DNA of 22,504 bases from an uncultured Collinsella sp. (GCA_900541195.1 UQIY01000036.1:1-22504), one strand, 5' to 3'; shown: positions 1 to 7,998, counted from the first letter of the stretch. Program-made: numbers and translations. Notes: a model not told the origin generated them from the sequence alone.

Positions 1-50
1 GATCTACACCCTAGAGTTCGTCGGCAGCGTCAGATGTGTATAAGAGACAG
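1..50 (+). other. Illumina Nextera adapter with i5 index (assembly artefact)
   Basis: Bases 1-9 match the end of the Illumina P5 arm. Bases 10-17 (cctagagt) fit an i5 index, from memory Nextera XT S516. Bases 18-31 are the Read 1 overhang and 32-50 are the 19-bp Tn5 mosaic end. Read on the minus strand it extends the neighbouring gene into a familiar false C-terminus containing SYTHLTLPTN. This is library contamination and not chromosomal sequence. Genomic sequence begins at base 51. Confidence 0.98.
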
Positions 51-756
51 CATAGGATGACATGTCGCTCGCTAGGAAAACAAAGGCGTTGGCGACGTCC
101 TCGGGCTCGCCCATGCGGCCGAGCGGAATAGTGGCGATGATGGGCTTGATGACCTCTTCGGGCAGGTTAGCGACCATGTCGGTCTTAGTCACGCCAGGGG
201 CAACGGCGTTGACGCGGATGCCCATGGGGGCGAGCTCGCGCGAGAGCGACTGGACCATGCCGTTGACGGCAAACTTGGACGTGGGGTAACCGACGCCGGA
301 GGGCTGGCCGTACTTGGCGACCATCGAGCTCGTGGTAGTGATGGTGCCGCCGTGTTCGGCCTCGGTCATAATCTTGGCGGCCGCCTGGTGACCGTTAAAG
401 ACAGCGACGACGTTGAGGTCCATGACTTTGGCGAACTCCTCGGCCGTGTAGTCCAAAAGGGGCGAGCGCTGGGAGATTCCGGCATTGTTGACGACCGTGT
501 CCAGGCCGCCCATGTCGGTTGCAGCCTGGGTAAAAGCCTCGGTCACGGCCTCGAGTGAGGTGAGGTCGCAGGAGCGGCCCCAGACCTTGGCGTCGGGATA
601 GGCGGCCGCCAGCTTCTCAACGGCCGCGTCGGCAGTCTCCTGGCGCGAGCCAAAGACGGTGACGGCAGCGCCTTCCTCGATAAAACGGCAGGCGATCGCA
701 TAGCCGATACCGCGCGTGCCTCCGGTGATGATTGCTTTCTTGCCCTCGAGCAACAT
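51..756 (-). CDS. SDR-family NAD(P)-dependent oxidoreductase, 3'-truncated
   Basis: Classical short-chain dehydrogenase/reductase with a Rossmann fold, of the FabG / glucose dehydrogenase type. The cofactor motif TGGTRGIG is at residues 11-18, NNAG at 90-93, the catalytic serine near 143-144, and the YxxxK pair at Tyr157 and Lys161. The start at 756 is chosen because GAGAGGAAG sits just upstream; an in-frame ATG 15 bases earlier would overlap that site. About 235 genuine residues are present. The family usually has 245-250, so the last 12-15 residues, normally carrying a G..(x)DGG motif, are lost at the adapter junction and no natural stop is visible. The substrate cannot be told from sequence. 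It lies downstream of hom on the same strand but is separated by a terminator, so it is probably its own unit. Confidence 0.93.
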
Positions 757-807
757 GGTGCTTCCTCTCATCGCGGGCGGACATACACGGCACAGCATAG
801 CGTCGGC

Positions 808-836
808 AAAATACAGCTGCCGTCGCATATCGGCAA
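808..836 (-). promoter_or_regulatory. Candidate promoter of the SDR gene
   Basis: Read on the minus strand there is TTGCCG (831-836), a 17-base spacer, then TATTTT (808-813), about 50 bases before the start codon at 756. Spacing is ideal and the boxes are moderate matches to a housekeeping sigma consensus. Confidence 0.4.
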
Positions 837-852
837 ACGGTATCCACGGTTG

Positions 853-867
853 TTGACGAACGGTCAA
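853..867. promoter_or_regulatory. Inverted repeat upstream of the SDR promoter (operator candidate)
   Basis: TTGAC (853-857), 5-base spacer, GTCAA (863-867): a perfect 5-bp inverted repeat just upstream of the proposed -35 box. It could be an operator, but arms this short can occur by chance. Confidence 0.25.
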
Positions 868-911
868 GTTGTTCAAACGTTAGTCGATCACTTCGTGCAA
901 AAGATGTAACT

Positions 912-945
912 AAAAGGGGCTCCCATCCAATCGGACGGGAGCCCC
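912..945 (-). terminator. Intrinsic terminator of hom
   Basis: A perfect 9-bp stem, GGGGCTCCC (916-924) with GGGAGCCCC (937-945), has a 12-base loop. On the minus strand it is followed by TTTT (915-912). It lies 32 bases after the hom stop codon. Confidence 0.85.
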
Positions 946-976
946 TCATGCGTTATTTGATTTGCCGAGAATCGGG

Positions 977-2320
977 CTAGTTGGCCATGACACCTTCGGT
1001 CCAAGCCTCGACGTCCTCGATGCGCAGGACGTTGGCGACCTCGGCCACGCAGTCGACGCTGGCAAGCTCGGCGGCGGCAGCCTGGACGTCCTTCTCGAGC
1101 GCGCGGTGCGTCAGGAAGATGACCGAGCAGGCATCGCTGACGCCCGACTTGCCGTCCTCGACCTGGTTGATGAGCGAAATCGAGATGTTGTGCTTGGCAA
1201 AGATGTCGACCGTCTCGGACAGGGCGCCCACGCGGTCGGCGACCTTCAGGCGCACATAGTACTTGGTCTGGAGCTCGTCCATGGGCTTAAAGGCGAGGTT
1301 GTGACCATAGGGCTCAATCTCGGGCAGCGGAGCCACGCCGCGGCTGATCTGCTCGGAGAGCGACAAGATATCGCCCACGACGGCGCTCGCGGTGGGGAAG
1401 GAGCCTGCGCCCGCGCCGTAGAACATGGTCTCGCCCACGGCGTCACCCACCACGTAGACGGCGTTCATGGCGCCGTTGACCTTGGCGAGCATATGGTCTG
1501 CCGGGATGAGCGTGGGATGCACGCGGACGTCGACGCCGGCGTCGGTGTTGCGGGCGATGCCGAGCAGCTTAATGGTGTAGCCGAGCTCGCGAGCCTGGGC
1601 GATGTCCTCGGCGCCGATGGTACGGATACCCTGCTGGTACACATCGTCGGTGGTAACGCGGGTGCCAAAGCCGATAGAAGCGAGGATCGCCGTCTTGCTG
1701 GCGGCATCGAAGCCGTCGACGTCGGCGGACGGGTCGGCTTCGGCATAGCCCTTGGCTAGTGCATCGGCGAGCACGTCGGCGTAATCGGCGCCCTCGGCGT
1801 CCATGCGCGACAGGATGTAGTTGGTGGTGCCGTTGAGGATGCCGGCGATGGTCAGGATCTTGTTGCCCACCAGATCGTGCTCAAGTGTGCTCACGATGGG
1901 GATGCCGCCGCCGCAGCTGGCCTCGCACTTAATCTGCACGCCGCACGCGCGTGCCTTCTCGGCAAGCGTCTCGACGTGACGGCCCAGCAGAGCCTTGTTG
2001 GCAGAGACGACGTGCTTGCCGTGCTCAAAGGCAGTGGTGAAGATCTCGGTTGCGGGATGCTCGCCGCCGATCAGCTCGACGACGATGTCGACGGCGGGGT
2101 CGGTGACGACATCGTGCCAGTCGCTCGTAAAGGCCTCGCGCTCAATGCCTGCCGCCTCGGCCTGCTCCCAGGCAAGCGCGCAGGCGCGGGTCAGCTTAAG
2201 GTCGATGCCGTAGGCTGCCAGGTACTCATCGTGGTGGCTCTTGATCAGACGGGCCACGCCGCCGCCGACGGTTCCCAGACCGATCAGACCGACGTTCACG
2301 GTGCGCAGGGGTTCGCTCAT
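977..2320 (-). CDS. hom: Homoserine dehydrogenase with C-terminal ACT domain
   Basis: Catalyses NAD(P)H-dependent reduction of aspartate semialdehyde to homoserine, the branch point towards threonine and methionine. The protein has 447 residues. The N-terminal Rossmann motif GLIGLGTVGGG is at about residues 11-21. Further family blocks are the SANKALL lysine region, GGGIPIVSTL, GILNGTTNYILSRM and DVDGFDAASKTAIL. The last third contains an ACT domain beginning near YYVRLKVADRVGALSETV, which in this family usually mediates feedback inhibition by threonine. The start at 2320 has AAGGAG seven bases upstream; an in-frame ATG at 2344 has no comparable site. No thrB or thrC is adjacent here. A terminator follows, so it appears monocistronic. 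Confidence 0.96.
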   Translation of the reverse strand: MSEPLRTVNVGLIGLGTVGGGVARLIKSHHDEYLAAYGIDLKLTRACALAWEQAEAAGIEREAFTSDWHDVVTDPAVDIVVELIGGEHPATEIFTTAFEHGKHVVSANKALLGRHVETLAEKARACGVQIKCEASCGGGIPIVSTLEHDLVGNKILTIAGILNGTTNYILSRMDAEGADYADVLADALAKGYAEADPSADVDGFDAASKTAILASIGFGTRVTTDDVYQQGIRTIGAEDIAQARELGYTIKLLGIARNTDAGVDVRVHPTLIPADHMLAKVNGAMNAVYVVGDAVGETMFYGAGAGSFPTASAVVGDILSLSEQISRGVAPLPEIEPYGHNLAFKPMDELQTKYYVRLKVADRVGALSETVDIFAKHNISISLINQVEDGKSGVSDACSVIFLTHRALEKDVQAAAAELASVDCVAEVANVLRIEDVEAWTEGVMAN

Positions 2321-2521
2321 AGATAGCTCCTTCGTGCATCTCATGGATGGATTAACCGCTTAAAGGTTGAGTGCATTCTAGCGTGAACCGAGGGCGCGTG
2401 CTCGCCAGGCAACAGGAGCCGCACAAAACGGCACCCCCGAAACGCTGCGGAAACATTGGAAACATGCTCGCTACAAACGGAACTCCGTAACAAACTGTCA
2501 ACGTTTACACCATAAGGTTTG

Positions 2522-2823
2522 CCCTGTGCGACTGGGGCATGCAGGCGCTCGTCGGCCCCGTCACCACCGGTGCCGCCGTCGCCGTCTCGTGCGAGATCGC
2601 CGATGCCTTTGCCGAGCAGGCCAAGGCATCCAAGCTCGACATCGTCGATACCGTGACCTTTAAGGACGACTCCTCCACGAGCTTTATCAACCAGCCGACC
2701 AAGGCCATACGCAAGATCAAGATCGAGGGCCTGACGGGTGAGCTGACGTGGAACGACGAGGGCCAAGTCGAGAAGCCCGCTACGGCCTATGTGATTCAGG
2801 ACGGCAAGTACATCGCCGCCTAA
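2522..2823 (+). pseudogene. Remnant of a livJ-like binding-protein gene, with two internal deletions
   Basis: A continuous reading frame ending at TAA 2821-2823 matches the downstream livJ product in three separated blocks: livJ residues 110-131, 198-234 and 358-395. Aligned by eye, 68 of 97 residues are identical. Residues 1-109 (signal peptide and lipobox), 132-197 and 235-357 of the parent are absent. Both internal deletions kept the frame. There is no ribosome binding site before the first ATG (2539). The fragment could not form the two-lobed periplasmic-binding fold. The best reading is a decayed tandem paralogue of livJ. It is too diverged to be an assembly duplicate. Confidence 0.85.
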
Positions 2824-2969
2824 GTGCATATAACGAGACCGGTGAGGCCGTTTTATTCAGGGCAGGGACGCCTGTAACAGAACGGAAACATTACTTTCAC
2901 ACAATAAAGTGGCATTACTGCATAAACCGACAGGAATACGCAGAATTATGGATAAATGGGCAAAACAAA

Positions 2970-3017
2970 AGAAAAGTTGAAATAATCGCCACTTTTCTCA
3001 ACTAAAGCGTCTACTAT
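2970..3017 (+). promoter_or_regulatory. livJ promoter/operator region
   Basis: The stretch 2824-3092 is AT-rich compared with its surroundings. AGAAAAGT (2970-2977) and ACTTTTCT (2991-2998) form a perfect 8-bp inverted repeat. Overlapping it, AGTTGA (2975-2980) pairs with TCAACT (2998-3003). TACTAT (3012-3017) is a good -10 candidate about 75 bases before the start codon. The repeats lie where the -35 region would be, as expected for a repressor or activator site. Which regulator binds is unknown. Confidence 0.4.
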
Positions 3018-3050
3018 TTTGCGAACGCCGAACACGGCGAAGGATGGCCT

Positions 3051-3071
3051 GTCGGGTAACCGAAACCCGAC
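3051..3071 (+). promoter_or_regulatory. Hairpin in the livJ 5' leader
   Basis: GTCGGGT (3051-3057) and ACCCGAC (3065-3071) form a perfect 7-bp stem with a 7-base loop. It ends just before the ribosome binding site GAGAGGAGA. It could affect mRNA stability or translation of livJ; there is no direct evidence of a ligand. Confidence 0.4.
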
Positions 3072-3092
3072 GAGATTTGAGAGGAGAGCCGC

Positions 3093-4280
3093 ATGTCGAG
3101 CCTCACCGGTAAGTCATTGAACCCTGTTATGAATCGCAGGAGCGTTATCGCGAGCGCAGCAGGTCTGGGGGCGATGTCCATTCTAGCTGGCTGCTCCTCC
3201 AACGGCGGCGACAGCGGTTCCGCGTCGGGCGACGCTTCGTTTAAGATCGGCACCATCGGCCCGCTGACCGGCGCCAACGCGTCCTACGGCAAGTCCGTTA
3301 CACAGGCTGTCGAGCTTGGCTGCAAGGATTTCTCGACTAAGGAGCTGCCGCTTGTCAGCAAGGCCGAGGACGACCAGGCTGACGGTGAGAAGGCCGTCAA
3401 CGCCTTCAACACCCTGCTCGACTGGGGCATGCAGGCCCTTGTCGGTCCGACCACCACGGGTGCGTCGGTCGCCGTTGCTGCTGAGTGCGGTAACGACCCC
3501 GAGACGTTCATGATTACCCCGTCCGCGTCCTCCGAGGACGTTACCAAGGGCAAGGATTGCGTCTTCCAGGTTTGCTTCACCGACCCCAACCAGGGTGTCA
3601 ACGCTGCCAAGTTCCTGGCACAGAAGTATGCGGACGAGAAGTTCGTGCTGTTCTATAACTCCGGCGACGCCTATTCTTCGGGCATCGCAGATTCCTTTAA
3701 GGCCCAGGCCGCTGAGTCCAAGCTCGAGATTGTTGACGAGGAGACCTTTAAGGACGACTCCGCCACGAGCTTTACCAACCAGCTGACCAAGGCCAAGCAG
3801 GCTGGCGCCACCATGATCTTTGCGCCGATCTACTACACACCGGCGTCCGTCCTGCTCAAGAACGCCAAGGACATGGGCTACGACGTCAAGATGATGGGCT
3901 GCGACGGCATGGACGGTATCCTGGGCGTTGAGGGCTTCGATACCTCTCTTGCCGAGGGTCTGCTGCTCATGACCCCGTTCTCCGCCGACGACGAGAAGAA
4001 CGCCGACTTCGTCAACGCTTACAAAGATAAGTATGGCGAGACTCCGGACCAGTTTGCCGCCGACGCCTACGACGGCGTGCATGCGGTGGTCGAGGCCCTC
4101 AAGGAAGCCGGCCTGGGTGCCGACGCCGACCCGACCGAGGTTGCCGAGAAGCTTCCCGAGGCTATGCGCAACATTACCGTTGACGGTCTGACTGGCAAGC
4201 TCTCCTGGAACGACAAGGGCCAGGTCCAGAAGGACCCGACGGCGTACGTCATTACCGACGGCAAGTACGTACAGGCCTAA
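3093..4280 (+). CDS. livJ: Branched-chain amino acid type ABC transporter, substrate-binding lipoprotein
   Basis: Extracytoplasmic binding protein (Peripla_BP_6 type, LivJ/LivK-like) of 395 residues. The N-terminus has MNRRS, a hydrophobic stretch and a lipobox LAGC with the lipidation cysteine at residue 34. The paired arginines at 15-16 leave Tat export possible. The mature part starts near FKIGTIGPLTGANASYG, the standard opening of the family. The start at 3093 is chosen for GAGAGGAGA upstream; the inner ATG (residue 13) has no such site. It heads a five-gene transporter operon. The ligand is inferred as leucine, isoleucine or valine, but this family also binds other amino acids, amides and urea. 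A decayed relative lies directly upstream. Confidence 0.93.
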   Translation: MSSLTGKSLNPVMNRRSVIASAAGLGAMSILAGCSSNGGDSGSASGDASFKIGTIGPLTGANASYGKSVTQAVELGCKDFSTKELPLVSKAEDDQADGEKAVNAFNTLLDWGMQALVGPTTTGASVAVAAECGNDPETFMITPSASSEDVTKGKDCVFQVCFTDPNQGVNAAKFLAQKYADEKFVLFYNSGDAYSSGIADSFKAQAAESKLEIVDEETFKDDSATSFTNQLTKAKQAGATMIFAPIYYTPASVLLKNAKDMGYDVKMMGCDGMDGILGVEGFDTSLAEGLLLMTPFSADDEKNADFVNAYKDKYGETPDQFAADAYDGVHAVVEALKEAGLGADADPTEVAEKLPEAMRNITVDGLTGKLSWNDKGQVQKDPTAYVITDGKYVQA

Positions 4281-4311
4281 TTGGCCGCCTTACATAGAGC
4301 GGTTTTGATCC

Positions 4312-4343
4312 CAAGCAGGGGAGGTTTTGGCCTTCCCTGCTTG
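4312..4343 (+). promoter_or_regulatory. Intercistronic hairpin between livJ and livH
   Basis: CAAGCAGGG (4312-4320) pairs with CCCTGCTTG (4335-4343), and the inner GAGG pairs with CCTT, giving a stem of about 13 bp with a 6-base loop. There is no T-tract after it. Such hairpins often protect the 3' end of a binding-protein mRNA or cause partial termination, so that the binding protein exceeds the permease. That role is inferred. Confidence 0.6.
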
Positions 4344-4353
4344 CTTGGTATCT

Positions 4354-4373
4354 AGGGACGATGTAACGTCCCT
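4354..4373 (+). promoter_or_regulatory. Second livJ-livH hairpin
   Basis: AGGGACG (4354-4360) and CGTCCCT (4367-4373) form a perfect 7-bp stem with a 6-base loop, followed by GTTTC. It may act with the preceding hairpin as a weak attenuator or RNA-processing barrier before livH. Confidence 0.45.
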
Positions 4374-4419
4374 GTTTCATACATTAACTGGAAACCTATT
4401 CGAAAGGGGGATATGGAAC

Positions 4420-5301
4420 ATGACGGTCTTTATCCAATACCTGGTCAACGGCCTGTCCATGGGCAGCGTCTACGCCATCATCGCGTTGGGCTACACCATG
4501 GTCTACGGTATCGCCAAGATGCTGAACTTCGCTCACGGCGATGTCATCATGGTCGGTGCCTATGTCTCGTTCTGCGCCACGTCGTATCTCGGCCTCCCGG
4601 GCTGGGCATCTGTAGTTCTCTCTTGCGTGGCCTGCACGGTCCTCGGTGTTCTCATTGAGGGCCTGGCCTATAAGCCGCTGCGCCAAGCAGGCCCGCTGGC
4701 CGTTCTGATCACGGCTATCGGCGTGTCTTACTTCCTGCAGAACGCCGCGCAGCTTCTGTGGGGCGCCACGCCCAAGAACTTCACTTCGCTCGTCACCTTC
4801 CAGGTGCCGGAGTTCTTGGCCAAGTTCAACGTAAGCGCCGTCTCGCTCGTCACCATCGTCGCCTGCCTGGTTATCATGGCCGGCCTGATGTTCTTTACAG
4901 GTAAGACCAAGATGGGCAAGGCCATGCGCGCCGTGTCCGAGGACAAGGCTGCCGCTCAGCTCATGGGCATCAACGTCAACCGCACCATTTCGATGACGTT
5001 TGCCATCGGCTCTGCCCTTGCCGCCATCGCCGGCGTGCTGCTGTGCTCCTACTCGCCGGTGCTGCAGCCCACGACGGGTGCTATGCCTGGCATCAAGGCC
5101 TTCGACGCCGCTGTCTTCGGTGGCATCGGCTCCATCCCCGGCGCTTTTGTCGGTGGCATTCTCATCGGCATCATCGAAGCGATGGCGCAGGCTTACATTT
5201 CCACGAGCCTTGCCAACTCCATCGTCTTTGGTGTTCTGATCATCGTCCTGCTCGTCAAGCCTGCCGGCCTCTTGGGCAAGTACGTCCCCGAGAAGGTGTA
5301 G
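4420..5301 (+). CDS. livH: Branched-chain amino acid ABC transporter permease LivH
   Basis: Inner-membrane permease of 293 residues, BPD_transp_2 family. It opens with IQYLVNGLSMGSVYAIIALG and YGIAKMLNFAHGDVIMVGAY, both characteristic of LivH. Several hydrophobic helices follow, then the cytoplasmic coupling region near MRAVSEDKAAAQLMGIN and the family block KAFDAAVFGGIGSIPGAFVGG. The start at 4420 has AGGGGG nine bases upstream. A longer frame reaches back to 4327 but would run through both intercistronic hairpins and lacks a binding site. It pairs with LivM to form the channel, and livM follows directly. Confidence 0.94.
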   Translation: MTVFIQYLVNGLSMGSVYAIIALGYTMVYGIAKMLNFAHGDVIMVGAYVSFCATSYLGLPGWASVVLSCVACTVLGVLIEGLAYKPLRQAGPLAVLITAIGVSYFLQNAAQLLWGATPKNFTSLVTFQVPEFLAKFNVSAVSLVTIVACLVIMAGLMFFTGKTKMGKAMRAVSEDKAAAQLMGINVNRTISMTFAIGSALAAIAGVLLCSYSPVLQPTTGAMPGIKAFDAAVFGGIGSIPGAFVGGILIGIIEAMAQAYISTSLANSIVFGVLIIVLLVKPAGLLGKYVPEKV

Positions 5302-5310
5302 GTGAGCGTT

Positions 5311-6390
5311 ATGAAGTTTCTTAAAGACAAGCAGACGCGTCACGACTTTGTCACGTACGCCATGTGCCTTGTGGCGTTTGCCATCGTGTTCTTTATGCAG
5401 TCTAACCACATGATTCCGCGCATGATCGCCGGTCAGCTGGTCCCCATTACGGCCTATATCGTCATGGCCATTTCCCTCAACCTCGTCGTCGGTATCGCGG
5501 GCGACTTGTCGCTGGGCCACGCGGGCTTTATGAGCGTCGGCGCCTATACGGGCATCGTCACCGCCGTCGCGCTGGAGGGCGCCATTCCGTCCGACCCGAT
5601 GCGTCTGATCATCAGCATTGTGGTCGGCGCTATCGCCGCTGCCATCTTGGGCTTCTTGATCGGTATCCCGGTCCTGCGCCTGAGCGGCGATTACCTGGCT
5701 ATCGTGACGCTGGCCTTTGGCGAGATCATCAAAGAGATCGTCACCTGCCTCATTGTGGGTGTCGACTCCCGCGGCCTGCACGTGATCTTTAACATCACGG
5801 GCAACTCTACGATCGACGACCTGCACCTGCTCGAGGACGGCACCGCCATCATCAAGGGCGCCCAGGGTGCCTCGGGCGTGTCGACGTACTCGACCTTCCT
5901 CGCCGGTGCCATCCTGGTTATGGTCGCGCTCGTGATTGTACTCAACCTGGTTCGCAGCCGTACCGGCCGTGCCATTATGGCCGTGCGCGATAACAAGATT
6001 GCAGCCGAGTCCGTAGGCATCTCCGTCACCGAGTACCGCATGATCGCCTTCGTGGTTTCCGCTGCCCTCGCCGGTGCTGCCGGAGCTCTCTTCGGCGGTA
6101 ACTTCTCGCAGCTCTCCGCCACCAAGTTCGACTTCAACACGTCCATCCTCATCCTGGTGTTCGTGGTCCTGGGTGGTCTGGGCAATATGCGCGGCTCCGT
6201 CATCGCCGCGGCGTTGCTCACGGTGCTTCCCGAGCTGCTCCGTCAGTTCTCGGACTACCGCATGCTCATCTACGCCATCGTGCTGATCCTGGTCATGATC
6301 TTTACCAACAACCCGCAGCTCAAGGCGTTCTTCGCACGCATTAAGGACCGCCTTGCTTCCAAGAAGGAGGTGGCAGCCGATGCCCAGTAA
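5311..6390 (+). CDS. livM: Branched-chain amino acid ABC transporter permease LivM
   Basis: Second membrane permease, 359 residues. After a short charged N-terminus come repeated hydrophobic helices with family blocks NLVVGIAGDLSLGHAGFMSVGAY, LRLSGDYLAIVTLAFGEI (here in part), RAIMAVRDNKIAAESVGIS and LGGLGNMRGSVIAAALL. ATG 5311 is preceded by AGGTGA with five-base spacing. GTG 5302, immediately after the livH stop, is the alternative start and would add three residues. The 3' end overlaps livG by 11 bases, indicating coupled translation. Confidence 0.94.
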   Translation: MKFLKDKQTRHDFVTYAMCLVAFAIVFFMQSNHMIPRMIAGQLVPITAYIVMAISLNLVVGIAGDLSLGHAGFMSVGAYTGIVTAVALEGAIPSDPMRLIISIVVGAIAAAILGFLIGIPVLRLSGDYLAIVTLAFGEIIKEIVTCLIVGVDSRGLHVIFNITGNSTIDDLHLLEDGTAIIKGAQGASGVSTYSTFLAGAILVMVALVIVLNLVRSRTGRAIMAVRDNKIAAESVGISVTEYRMIAFVVSAALAGAAGALFGGNFSQLSATKFDFNTSILILVFVVLGGLGNMRGSVIAAALLTVLPELLRQFSDYRMLIYAIVLILVMIFTNNPQLKAFFARIKDRLASKKEVAADAQ

Positions 6391-7240
6391 GTTTGAGTTC
6401 AACAAGGGCAAGATGGTCCCGTATCCTTCTGGCGCCATCGTTCCCGACCGCGACCTGGGTCAGCGCCCGGCGCTCGAGTGCATCCACCTGGGCATTGAGT
6501 TCGGTGGCCTTAAGGCAGTCGACGACTTTAGCCTGACTATCGGCAAGACCGAGATCGCCGGTCTGATCGGCCCCAACGGTGCCGGTAAGACCACGGTCTT
6601 CAACCTGCTCACCAAGGTGTATCAGCCCACGCACGGCACCATCCTGCTCGACGGTGAGGACACCTCGGGCAAGTCGGTCTATCAGGTCAACCGCATGGGT
6701 ATTGCCCGTACCTTCCAGAACATTCGTCTGTTCAACACCATGACGGTGGAGGATAACGTCAAGGTCGGCCTGCACAACCAGGAGCGCTACTCCGGTTTTG
6801 AGGGCGTGCTGCGCCTGCCGACGTATTGGAAGCACGAGAAGGCCGCCCACGAGCGCGCCATGGAGCTGCTGTCCATTTTTGACATGGAGCACCTGGCAAA
6901 TGAACAGGCCGGCTCGCTTCCTTACGGCGCTCAGCGTCGTCTGGAGATCGTTCGCGCGCTTGCCACCAACCCCAAACTACTGCTGCTCGACGAGCCTGCC
7001 GCCGGCATGAACCCGTCCGAGACCGCGGAGCTCATGGAGAATATCGTTAAGATTCGCGACACCTTTGGCATCGCCATCATGCTTATCGAGCATGATATGT
7101 CGCTCGTTATGAACATCTGCGAGGGCATCTGCGTGCTCAACTTTGGTAAGGTCATCGCCAAGGGCACGGCCGAGGAGATCCAGAACAACGACGCTGTTAT
7201 CGAGGCATATCTGGGCAAGCAGGATAAGGGGGAGAACTAA
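6380..7240 (+). CDS. livG: Branched-chain amino acid ABC transporter ATP-binding protein LivG
   Basis: Cytoplasmic ATPase of 286 residues. The Walker A motif GPNGAGKTT is at residues 64-72. The Q-loop region is ARTFQNIRLF. The signature is LPYGAQRRLEIVRAL, a LivG-type variant of LSGGQ, followed by Walker B LLLLDEPAAGMNP and the H-loop IEHDM. The start at 6380 has AAGGAGG nine bases upstream and overlaps the end of livM. About 30 residues precede the usual LivG N-terminus (KGKMVPYPSGAIVPDRD), a modest extension. It drives transport together with LivF. Confidence 0.95.
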   Translation: MPSKFEFNKGKMVPYPSGAIVPDRDLGQRPALECIHLGIEFGGLKAVDDFSLTIGKTEIAGLIGPNGAGKTTVFNLLTKVYQPTHGTILLDGEDTSGKSVYQVNRMGIARTFQNIRLFNTMTVEDNVKVGLHNQERYSGFEGVLRLPTYWKHEKAAHERAMELLSIFDMEHLANEQAGSLPYGAQRRLEIVRALATNPKLLLLDEPAAGMNPSETAELMENIVKIRDTFGIAIMLIEHDMSLVMNICEGICVLNFGKVIAKGTAEEIQNNDAVIEAYLGKQDKGEN

Positions 7241-7954
7241 ATGGCAGAGCCGATGCTTTCCGTCTACAACATCAACGTCTGGTACGGCGCCATCCACGCC
7301 ATTAAGGACATCTCCTTTAACGTCAACGAGGGTGAGATCGTGGCCCTGATTGGCGCCAACGGTGCCGGCAAGTCCACGACGCTCAAGACCGTCTCGGGCC
7401 TGCTGCGCTCTAAGACCGGCTCCATCAAGTTTATGGGCGAGGACATTACCCATACGCCCGCCGACAAGCTGGTTGGTAAGGGCCTGGCTCAGGTGCCCGA
7501 GGGTCGTCGTGCCTTTTTGCAGATGACGGTCGAGGAGAACCTGGAAATGGGTGCCTATACGCAGCCCAAGTCAACGGTGGCTCCGGGCCTCGAGCGCGTC
7601 TACGAGCAGTTCCCGCGCCTGAAGGAGCGTCGTCGCCAGGTCGCCGGTACCCTTTCGGGCGGCGAGCAGCAGATGCTCGTTATGGGCCGCGCCCTTATGA
7701 GTAACCCTAAGCTGCTCATGCTCGACGAACCCTCCATGGGTCTGGCGCCGATTCTGATCGAACAGATCTTCCAAATTGTCGAGGACCTGCACAAGGCCGG
7801 CACCACGGTGCTCCTGGTCGAGCAAAACGCACAGATGGCTCTTTCCATCGCCACACGCGGCTACGTGCTCGAGACCGGCAAGATCACCATGACCGGCACC
7901 GGCCAAGAACTGCTGCACGACGATAACGTGCGTAAAGCCTACCTGGGCGGCTAG
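7241..7954 (+). CDS. livF: Branched-chain amino acid ABC transporter ATP-binding protein LivF
   Basis: Cytoplasmic ATPase of 237 residues, the family's usual size. It has Walker A GANGAGKSTT, signature LSGGEQQMLVMGRAL, Walker B LLMLDEPSMGLAP and the H-loop LLVEQN. The start codon follows the livG stop with no gap, and GGGGGAG at the end of livG serves as its ribosome binding site. It is the last gene of the operon; a strong hairpin follows after three bases. Confidence 0.96.
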   Translation: MAEPMLSVYNINVWYGAIHAIKDISFNVNEGEIVALIGANGAGKSTTLKTVSGLLRSKTGSIKFMGEDITHTPADKLVGKGLAQVPEGRRAFLQMTVEENLEMGAYTQPKSTVAPGLERVYEQFPRLKERRRQVAGTLSGGEQQMLVMGRALMSNPKLLMLDEPSMGLAPILIEQIFQIVEDLHKAGTTVLLVEQNAQMALSIATRGYVLETGKITMTGTGQELLHDDNVRKAYLGG

Positions 7955-7957
7955 ATA

Positions 7958-7985
7958 GTTACGGCGTTTTGCCAAACGCCGTAAC
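7958..7985 (+). terminator. Hairpin terminator after the liv operon
   Basis: GTTACGGCGTTT (7958-7969) and AAACGCCGTAAC (7974-7985) form a perfect 12-bp stem with a TGCC loop three bases after the livF stop. No T-tract follows on the plus strand, so it may end transcription inefficiently or mark a processed 3' end. Confidence 0.6.
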
Positions 7986-7998
7986 CAGCCGACGCTGC

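Noticed and set aside
51..756. 7-alpha or 7-beta hydroxysteroid dehydrogenase, expected in Collinsella
   Set aside because: The visible sequence is a generic FabG-like SDR and does not resemble the Collinsella 7-beta enzyme that I recall. Substrate cannot be assigned.
4396..6438. 680-residue minus-strand open frame opposite livH and livM
   Set aside because: It is the complement of two clearly coding genes. Its histidine- and aspartate-rich composition is what GC-rich third positions produce on the opposite strand.
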